Below, one piece after another: positions 1-5,410 of a DNA stretch of 35,637 bases. The notes beneath the pieces are model-generated. The model ran no database searches. It saw nothing but the letters and a program-made list of their open reading frames with translations, and had not been told where the DNA came from. Origin of the DNA: an uncultured Bryobacterales bacterium. Its GTDB lineage: Bacteria; Acidobacteriota; Terriglobia; Bryobacterales; Bryobacteraceae. Within the stretch, counting starts at the first letter, position 1. Each line of letters opens with the position of its first letter. The stretch spans positions 1-35,637 of the forward strand of contig CALGAR010000014.1 of the NCBI GenBank assembly GCA_937959285.1. Reading direction: 5' to 3'. The translations under genes were made by a program, and so were the position numbers.

Positions 1-476
1 GGGGAGCGGGAGAGCCGGTCAGGCGGAGGGCCTCAGGCGGCGTTCACCGGCTTCCCACCGGCCCCGCCCGCCCGTGCTCCGGCCGCGTCACGCGCCGTGC
101 CCCGGCGGGCGCCTCGCCGAATATCGCGGGAAGGCGCCTCCGCGGGCTGATGTCGCGCTCCGCGGATTCGATTCGAACCGGCACGGTCGTCATGGCGCGG
201 TCAGCGCCGAATCGGCGGCGATCCGCGGTGAGACCTGGGCGTTGCGAAAACCGCATGCACCGTGCGCCGCGGAAATACGGTCCGCGCCTTGGAAAACGCC
301 GTACGGTGAACGGCCGACACCGTCAGACGGATCGTTCACGAAGAGCCAGGAGAACCGGAACTCCTGCTCGCCCTCCGGCATGGCGTTCGGTGCCCCGGCC
401 CGAACAGCTCGGGGCGACTCCGGCGGTCCGACCGCGAGACCCGCGCCGGCCGGCGGTGGAAGATCAAACAGGACGC
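1..476. other. Anomalous GC-rich contig-end segment
   Basis: This stretch has clearly higher GC than the rest and holds no gene I recognise. ArgB similarity coming from the right stops abruptly near 477, and none of the three minus-strand frames resumes it. Several overlapping frames are open only because the GC content is high. The minus-strand frame open down to 190 reads the most protein-like but matches no family I know. The segment could be a chimeric assembly junction at the end of a contig, or a real rearrangement or insertion. I favour the assembly explanation because the break falls inside an essential-type biosynthetic gene close to the window edge. Confidence 0.5.
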
Positions 477-764
477 CGCGTTCGCGCCCGCCGCCACGAG
501 CGACGCCACCAGCTCCCGGTTGACGCTTCCGGCAAGGACCTTCAGGACTGCCTCGATCACCTCGGGCGTGCTGACCCGAAGTCCGTTGACAAACCGGCTC
601 TCGACTCCACGTTCGCTCAGAAATCGGGTCATCTGCTTGCCGCCCCCATGGACAACCACAATTTGATGACCGTCCTTCCCGACGGCCGCAATCTCCCGGG
701 CCAGCCGGCAGCGTGTTTCTGACGTATCGAGCAGCGTGCCGCCCAGCTTGATCAGAACCTTCAC
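336..764 (-). CDS. argB: Acetylglutamate kinase, N-terminal fragment
   Basis: Residues 1-96 match the start of N-acetylglutamate kinase, which phosphorylates N-acetylglutamate in arginine synthesis. Visible hallmarks are the lysine-glycine loop 'KLGGTLLD' (6-13), 'VVHGGGKQM' (37-45) and 'SRFVNGLRV' (56-64), the substrate and ATP-binding parts of the amino-acid kinase fold. Right after 'AAGANA' the expected 'VGL(S/T)G.D' is replaced by unrelated Arg/Ser/Pro-rich sequence, and the frame stops at 336. A normal ArgB has about 250-300 residues, so about two thirds are missing. The start is GTG and overlaps the argC stop by four bases (GTGA), so the two genes are translationally coupled. Similarity covers only 477-764. 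Confidence 0.8.
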   Translation of the reverse strand: MKVLIKLGGTLLDTSETRCRLAREIAAVGKDGHQIVVVHGGGKQMTRFLSERGVESRFVNGLRVSTPEVIEAVLKVLAGSVNRELVASLVAAGANAASCLIFHRRPARVSRSDRRSRPELFGPGHRTPCRRASRSSGSPGSS

Positions 765-1759
765 AGCAGGCCCTCCGTCTCGCCAAGGCCCAGCATGAGG
801 TTCATGTTCTGCACGGCCTGGCCGGCGGCGCCCTTTACCAGGTTGTCGATCGCACTTACAACAACGGCGCGCCCGGTGGCCTCGTCCACTTTGAATCCGA
901 TGTCGCAGAAGTTTGTCCGCTGCACGCAGCGAAGGTCCGGAACCTGACCTGGCGGATAGATACGGACAAAAGGTTCTGGAGCATAACGAGCGTGATAGAC
1001 TTCGGCAACCTCCGCAAGGCTCGCTCGTGTCCGGAAATAGATGGTCTCCAGAATACCTCGATCGAGCGGCAGAAGCTGAGCGGTGAAGCTGAACTCGCTT
1101 TCCTCCAAGTGGGAGTTCATCAGCACTTCCGGCACGTGCCGGTGATCGAGCAGCGAATAGGCCGAGAAGTTCTCCGTGATTTCGCAGAAGCTCGTACGCA
1201 GACTGGGCTTGCGTCCCGCGCCGCTTACGCCGCTTTTTGCGTCGCAGATGATCCCCGCCTGGCGGTCCACGATCCCGGCGTCGATGAGCGGCCGGATCGC
1301 AAGGTTTGCAGCCGTTGGATAGCAGCCGGGGTTTGCGATCATTTCAGCGCTGCGGATCCGGTCGCGGCAAAATTCAGGTAGCCCATAGACGGCGCGGCTC
1401 AGCAAATCGGGTTCCTTGTGCTCCGCCTTGTACCATTTCGCGTAGTTCTCGACCGTACGCAGGCGAAAGGCTCCGCTCAGATCCACCACTTTCGCGCCCG
1501 TCGCCAGCATCTGAGGGGCAAGCTCCATGGACACTTCGGGCGGAGTCGCCAGAAACACGACAGCAAGACCCCGTTCGCGAACGGCGTCCGGAGTGCAAGG
1601 GATGCGGTCCGGGCAGTCGTAGCCCAGGGGCCGAACCCGGTCCTCGGAGTCCTGTCGGTGCTCCAGGAGGATCGGCTTCACGTGCGGATGTTTCTTAAGG
1701 ATCTGGACTAGCTCGGCTCCGCTGTATCCTCGAAAGCCGACAATCCCGGCTTGCAGCAT
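761..1759 (-). CDS. argC: N-acetyl-gamma-glutamyl-phosphate reductase
   Basis: This enzyme reduces N-acetylglutamyl phosphate to the semialdehyde with NADPH, the step after ArgB in arginine synthesis. The 332-residue protein has the usual length. It opens with the nucleotide-binding motif 'GFRGYSGAEL' (8-17), and the catalytic cysteine is C146 in 'ANPGCYPTA'. The 'HRHVPE' segment near 206-211 carries the conserved histidine. The ATG at 1757-1759 is the only sensible start because a stop codon lies in frame just upstream. An AGGAG sits about 15 bases before it, which is unusually far and falls inside an inverted repeat. It is the first gene of an argC-argB operon. Confidence 0.95.
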   Translation of the reverse strand: MLQAGIVGFRGYSGAELVQILKKHPHVKPILLEHRQDSEDRVRPLGYDCPDRIPCTPDAVRERGLAVVFLATPPEVSMELAPQMLATGAKVVDLSGAFRLRTVENYAKWYKAEHKEPDLLSRAVYGLPEFCRDRIRSAEMIANPGCYPTAANLAIRPLIDAGIVDRQAGIICDAKSGVSGAGRKPSLRTSFCEITENFSAYSLLDHRHVPEVLMNSHLEESEFSFTAQLLPLDRGILETIYFRTRASLAEVAEVYHARYAPEPFVRIYPPGQVPDLRCVQRTNFCDIGFKVDEATGRAVVVSAIDNLVKGAAGQAVQNMNLMLGLGETEGLL

Positions 1760-1767
1760 ATGATTAC

Positions 1768-1787
1768 TTATTCACTCCTATGAATAA
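1768..1787 (-). promoter_or_regulatory. Inverted repeat over argC ribosome binding site
   Basis: TTATTCA and TGAATAA form perfect 7-base arms around a 6-base spacer that contains the AGGAG of argC. The arms contain ATTCA and TGAAT, the same pentamers as ArgR/AhrC ARG-box half-sites, but in the opposite order to the usual TGAAT-N4-ATTCA. It could be an operator of an arginine regulator or a small RNA hairpin that hides the ribosome binding site. The symmetry is seen directly; the function is inferred. Confidence 0.4.
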
Positions 1788-1798
1788 ATATACCACCT

Positions 1799-2260
1799 TC
1801 ACCGCTGTTCCGATACGGACCGGTCAGCGAGTTCGCCAAATACTGGCAGGCGGTACGCCTGGCCCTGGCTGACTTTGATGATCATGAAGACCCATGCGCA
1901 GAAAATCGCTGCCTGCAGGAGTTTCACAGCCGTGCGGGGTACGGGGATCGCATCGAAGAGGGGGCTGATGACCCAATCTACAATGAGCCATGCCACGAAC
2001 AGATACAAACCCTGGAAGGCGTGAAAACGGACGGTGCGGTCGTCGTGGAAACGTTCCGATGCAAGGACGACAATCGCTGCAATCCAGCCAATGACAGGAA
2101 TGTAGCAGAGCAGGGAAGCGGTTCGCGGTGACATGCATCCCGCGAGCCCGGGACCGCATCTGTGGGCCTCCTGGCGCTGGCGGGCGCCGCAGCGACCGCA
2201 AAAAACATCGGTGTCCTGAACCTTGTTTCCGCACTGCGTGCAGTATGGCATTTGCTCCAA
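1799..2260 (-). CDS. Zinc-ribbon membrane protein, DUF4870-like
   Basis: The 153-residue protein begins with a zinc ribbon formed by two CxxC pairs (C7/C10 and C21/C24). Three hydrophobic segments follow at about 47-68, 80-102 and 112-130. The phrase 'TVRFHAFQGLYLF' between segments one and two is typical of the DUF4870/Tic20-like small membrane family. The substrate is unknown; it is probably an inner-membrane protein with the ribbon in the cytoplasm. Position 2260 is a TTG, and an ATG three codons later (2251) is an equally good start. It is transcribed towards argC with only 39 bases between, and divergently from the MBL gene at 2413. Confidence 0.75.
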   Translation of the reverse strand: MEQMPYCTQCGNKVQDTDVFCGRCGARQRQEAHRCGPGLAGCMSPRTASLLCYIPVIGWIAAIVVLASERFHDDRTVRFHAFQGLYLFVAWLIVDWVISPLFDAIPVPRTAVKLLQAAIFCAWVFMIIKVSQGQAYRLPVFGELADRSVSEQR

Positions 2261-2399
2261 AAACTCCGCGCTTCGGCCGGATCGGCCGGCCTTCGATGCA
2301 GACTACCGGAAAGTGCCCGAGCTTTAGGCGAATCCGTCATCTACGTCCTGAACTACGGGACATTCGAGGGCTGCGTTCCAAAGAATAAGGCGCCTATGG

Positions 2400-2405
2400 T
2401 AGGAT
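2400..2405 (+). promoter_or_regulatory. -10-like TAGGAT seven bases before ATG 2413
   Basis: TAGGAT ends seven bases before ATG 2413. Transcription starting the usual distance downstream would begin at or next to the start codon and give a leaderless message. An alternative reading of the GGTAGGA overlap is a weak Shine-Dalgarno for the same ATG. No convincing -35 box is seen. Confidence 0.35.
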
Positions 2406-2412
2406 GCCGACC

Positions 2413-3432
2413 ATGAACGCTCTGCTCGCACGAGTGGCGGTACTGCTCTGCCTGGCTCCGGTACTGCTGCCTGCCGCAAGAAACCTGGAACTATTCTTTA
2501 TTGATGTCGAGGGCGGCCAGGCAACCCTTATTGTATCCCCCTCTGGTGAATCTCTGTTGGTGGACGCAGGATGGCCAGGTTATGAAGGCAGGGACGCCAA
2601 CCGCATCATGACCGTCGCCAAGAAAGCCGGCGTGAAGCGCATCGATTACCTGCTGGTCACTCACTTCCACTCCGATCATGTCGGAGGCGTTCCCCAACTT
2701 GCCGAAAAGTTCCCTATCGTCTCTTTCGTCGATCACGGAGACAGCATAGAGACAGGTAGGAATGCGGAGAGGCTGAGCAGCGAGTACAAGCGGGTCGTCG
2801 AGAAGGCAAAGCGGCTGACCTTGAAGCCGGGCGACGTCCTGCCGATGAAGGGTCTCGATATACGGATCGTGTCAGCCCACGGTGCAGTGCTGAACCAGCC
2901 GCTTCCGGGAGCTGGAGCGCCAAACGCGCTGTGTGCTTCAGCCGAGAAGCGCGACGATGACCCTAGTGAGAATGCCCGTTCTCTCGGCTTTGTTCTCTCC
3001 TACCGGGATAAGTTCCGCTTTGTCGACCTTGGGGATTTGACCTGGAACAAGGAGCTTGAGCTGGTCTGCCCGAACAACAACATAGGCAACGTTGATTTGT
3101 ATCTGGTCACCCACCACGGAACGGCCACTTCCAATCCGAGTACGATCGTTCACGCCTTGAAGCCTCGTGTGGCAGTCATGAATAACGGGGCGCGGAAGGG
3201 CGGGGCCCCAGCGGTGTGGAAGGTTTTCCGCCAGTCACCCGGCCTCGAGGACCTGTGGCAGCTGCACTTCGCCGTGGCCGGAGGGACAGAGACGAATGTG
3301 CCTGACGTCTTCATCGCCAACCTCGAGGAGCGCTGCCAGGGGAACTACATTCAAGTGTCCGTGACTCCCTCCGGGGAGTTCACTGTGTTCAACAGCCGGA
3401 ACCGGTACAAGAAGACGTACAAGGCTCGCTGA
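2413..3432 (+). CDS. Secreted metallo-beta-lactamase-fold hydrolase
   Basis: The protein (339 residues from ATG 2413) starts with a hydrophobic signal peptide ending around 'LLPAA' and then a ComEC/Rec2-type metallo-beta-lactamase domain. The metal site 'THFHSDHVGG' gives H84-x-H86-x-D88-H89, and 'VTHHGT' further on is a second metal motif of this subgroup. The match to the ComEC C-terminal domain suggests a phosphoesterase or nuclease-like hydrolase acting outside the cytoplasmic membrane, but the substrate is unknown. An in-frame ATG lies at 2404; 2413 is preferred because it leaves a cleaner signal peptide and fits the upstream -10-like box. It stands alone and is divergent from the zinc-ribbon gene. 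Confidence 0.85.
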   Translation: MNALLARVAVLLCLAPVLLPAARNLELFFIDVEGGQATLIVSPSGESLLVDAGWPGYEGRDANRIMTVAKKAGVKRIDYLLVTHFHSDHVGGVPQLAEKFPIVSFVDHGDSIETGRNAERLSSEYKRVVEKAKRLTLKPGDVLPMKGLDIRIVSAHGAVLNQPLPGAGAPNALCASAEKRDDDPSENARSLGFVLSYRDKFRFVDLGDLTWNKELELVCPNNNIGNVDLYLVTHHGTATSNPSTIVHALKPRVAVMNNGARKGGAPAVWKVFRQSPGLEDLWQLHFAVAGGTETNVPDVFIANLEERCQGNYIQVSVTPSGEFTVFNSRNRYKKTYKAR

Positions 3433-3683
3433 CACCTATTTTGCAAAACCCTGCTTCCGGGGGAAATTCGCGGGAACGCGTGGAAGGAGCCGCACGTCTC
3501 CCGCGATATAGACCCTTTCTAAAGCCGTTTGCCGGACTTGTGCCAACTTGCGCCGGGCAAGCGCGTCACTGCGTTTTCAAGGAGAAAAACATCACTGTGT
3601 GGACGAACCTAGCTCTAGGACTGACAATCAAGGGACTGGGCGCGATCATCAACGAGCCGAAATGTACGTGCGGCAGGAGAAGA

Positions 3684-4049
3684 GTGGAGACAAAAAGCAA
3701 CTACCTCCACTCCGTCCCCGGGCGTCTTCGTATTCGCAGCGCCGCAGTAAAGCGGAATGAAGCAGGTGCTCATCAAGCACGGCGACTGCTTGAAGGCGTT
3801 TCCGGCGTGAATTCCGTCGCTACCAACACGCTGACTGGCAGCATAACCGTTTGTTACGACACCCGTCTTCTGGATTCATCAACGTTGTTGGCCAAGCTGC
3901 GCGAACAGGGTTATGTGAATCTCGAGAACGCCAACGGAACTCCCGCCGCGCCGCCTCCAACCGCAAGAGCCGCCAACGCGATGGCCTCGTACGTCGTTGA
4001 GAAGGCGGTAGAGCATTCGCTATACGCGATGATTTCCGCGCTGCTCTAA
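3684..4049 (+). CDS. HMA-like domain protein without CxxC
   Basis: The 121-residue protein has a ferredoxin-like, heavy-metal-associated type (HMA_2-like) domain. The pattern 'VPGRLRIRS', then 'LEGVSGVNSVATNTLTGS' and 'ITVCYD', is shared with the proteins at 4597 and the N-terminus of the ATPase. The usual CxxC metal motif is absent, so copper-chaperone activity is unlikely. The C-terminus is a short amphipathic helix ('ASYVVEKAVEHSLYAMI'). GTG 3684 is chosen because AGGAG lies four bases before it. The frame is open back to 3441, and GTG 3597, with AAGGAG 12 bases upstream, is an alternative that would add a short hydrophobic N-terminus. It converges on the minus-strand ATPase cluster with four bases between the stops. 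Confidence 0.65.
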   Translation: METKSNYLHSVPGRLRIRSAAVKRNEAGAHQARRLLEGVSGVNSVATNTLTGSITVCYDTRLLDSSTLLAKLREQGYVNLENANGTPAAPPPTARAANAMASYVVEKAVEHSLYAMISALL

Positions 4050-4053
4050 GCCC

Positions 4054-4488
4054 CTAAAGTTCCCTCTGAGCGCTTCCAAGCTGGTCAATCTTACGGTTCA
4101 GCTCCTCGAGCCTCTGAACCAGCCGGTCAACATCTTCTTTGGTTGGAATTTCACGCCCCTCCGGCGCGCCGGCCGCCGGCTCTCCCGCCTCGGAACAGAT
4201 TTTGGCGGCGCCCTTCAGCCGGTCGCCCACTCCAGATACGGCTTGCATAACGTTTTCTTCGGCCCGTTTGAGCTGACCTGTCACCAACGGTTCTGCCTGG
4301 CGGCCCTTGTCGGCTGCCATGCGGAGCAGTTTACCCGCCTGCTCGCCTGCAAGCACGAGCGATCCAAGCCCGATTAGCCAAACACCCCGGGCCAGACTGA
4401 GGACCGGATTGAGTGTCGACCAGACGGCTTCCGTTACCGACTGCGTGGTTTCGGGACCCGCAGCGGACTCGACTCTCGTTTCGTTCAC
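4054..4488 (-). CDS. Phasin-like amphipathic helical protein
   Basis: From GTG 4488 the protein has 144 residues. A hydrophobic helix ('LARGVWLIGLGSLVLAGEQ') is followed by a long charged helical region and a C-terminal predicted coiled coil ('KEDVDRLVQRLEELNRKID'). This order resembles phasins and polyhydroxyalkanoate-granule-associated proteins, which coat a lipid or polymer surface; the match is by style, not by a decisive motif. GTG 4488 is chosen because GGGAGG lies seven bases upstream; the frame extends to 4569 without a good ribosome binding site. It is the last gene of the minus-strand run behind the P-type ATPase, 108 bases after the HMA-like gene. No PHA synthase gene is in the window. 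Confidence 0.6.
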   Translation of the reverse strand: MNETRVESAAGPETTQSVTEAVWSTLNPVLSLARGVWLIGLGSLVLAGEQAGKLLRMAADKGRQAEPLVTGQLKRAEENVMQAVSGVGDRLKGAAKICSEAGEPAAGAPEGREIPTKEDVDRLVQRLEELNRKIDQLGSAQREL

Positions 4489-4596
4489 GGCTGCCCTCCC
4501 ATACACAATCCGGAGACGAGACGCTGTCAGCTTCTCGCTCTCCAGCACCCCTACGTTCCGGCGCTTCACCGCGTGAAGGCCTCTGCTTTAATTTTC

Positions 4597-5088
4597 TCAC
4601 CTTTGCGACGAACCATTCCCGCCGGAAGAGGTGAACTGGGTTCGCGAAAGGGCCGCCGCATACCAGAACAAGGTGAACGCGGCCGGCCATGTGTGGCGCC
4701 GAAGCACTTGAAGAACTCCGACCGCAGCGAGACCAAATGCCGCCGTACTGGCGAGATTTATGCGCCCTTCGCTGATCGCGTTCAAGCGTTCATCCATCCT
4801 CGCAAGCCGTTCGACAACCTTTTCAGTGACCGGCTGGGGCCGCTTAGCGCGTTCGGAGATGCGAAAGAGACCGCGGTCCCGGGCAAACGCCAGGACTGCG
4901 TCGGGAGTGGTGTGGTGGAGCACGAAAACACTGCCGGTCAGTTCATTCACCTTGATGTCTTCCACGCCCTCGCACTCGCGCAGTTTCCGCTCGAGCTCCG
5001 CGAAGTAGGCGGAGTCTCGCCGCTTGACTCGCACGCGCACCCGGAGCCGCCCGTTCAGCTTGTGTTCGAGCGCCGCTTCGACTGCCAT
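4597..5088 (-). CDS. HMA-like domain protein with membrane helices
   Basis: The 163-residue protein starts with the HMA_2-like domain: 'LNGRLRVRVRV', 'LRECEGVEDIKVNELTGS', 'VFVLHH'. No CxxC pair is present. A middle charged helix ('VTEKVVERLARMDERLN') is followed by one or two hydrophobic segments at about 110-147 ('TAAFGLAAVGVLQVL', 'AAFTLFWYAAALS'), so it is probably membrane-anchored. The ATG follows a strong GGAGGAGGG. It overlaps the DUF5132-like gene stop by one base (TGATG), implying coupled translation. It is related to the gene at 3684 and to the N-terminus of the ATPase, which suggests duplicated parts of one system. Confidence 0.75.
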   Translation of the reverse strand: MAVEAALEHKLNGRLRVRVRVKRRDSAYFAELERKLRECEGVEDIKVNELTGSVFVLHHTTPDAVLAFARDRGLFRISERAKRPQPVTEKVVERLARMDERLNAISEGRINLASTAAFGLAAVGVLQVLRRHTWPAAFTLFWYAAALSRTQFTSSGGNGSSQR

Positions 5089-5390
5089 CAGATCCCTCCT
5101 CCCCCTTCGCCGCCAGTCGGTGACGGCGGCGTTTGCACAGAATCCCCAAGACGGCTCTGTTCCAGTTCCGCCCTGGCTTCCGCTGTCAGATCCTCCACAA
5201 CCTCCGCAAGATGCGCCCAGACCTCACGCCCTCTTTCAAAGGCCGCAAGGCCGGACTTGATCGTCGCCTTCGCCAGAGGCCTCCCCAATCCGGAGAATGC
5301 CGGCATCAGTCCCTTCAGAACTGCGGCTGAAGCCAGACCAATGCCGATTCCCAACAGAACCTTTCGCCCATCTTCATCCAAGAGAGCCAT
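5088..5390 (-). CDS. DUF5132-like small membrane protein
   Basis: The 100-residue protein from ATG 5390 has a glycine- and alanine-rich hydrophobic stretch ('LLGIGIGLASAAVLKGL'), then 'GRPLAKATIKSGLAAFERG' and a charged helix 'VEDLTAEARAELEQ'. This order (hydrophobic start, RPLAKA.IK, E-rich helix) matches DUF5132 proteins, whose role is unknown. The C-terminus is a Pro/Gly-rich tail. The frame is open to 5516, but that part overlaps the ATPase gene and has no ribosome binding site, while GGAGG lies upstream of 5390. It starts 20 bases after the ATPase stop and is clearly in the same operon. Confidence 0.7.
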   Translation of the reverse strand: MALLDEDGRKVLLGIGIGLASAAVLKGLMPAFSGLGRPLAKATIKSGLAAFERGREVWAHLAEVVEDLTAEARAELEQSRLGDSVQTPPSPTGGEGGGGI

Positions 5391-5410
5391 AGAAAAGTTC
5401 GCCTCCAGAG

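Noticed and set aside
416..436. 'GDSGGP' in a plus-strand frame, like a trypsin active-site motif
   Set aside because: No His or Asp motif precedes it in that frame, there is no signal peptide or ribosome binding site, and it lies in the anomalous GC-rich segment, so it is most likely chance.
1768..1787. Canonical ARG box
   Set aside because: The half-sites are in reverse order and the spacing is six, unlike the TGAAT-N4-ATTCA layout, so it is reported only as an inverted repeat.
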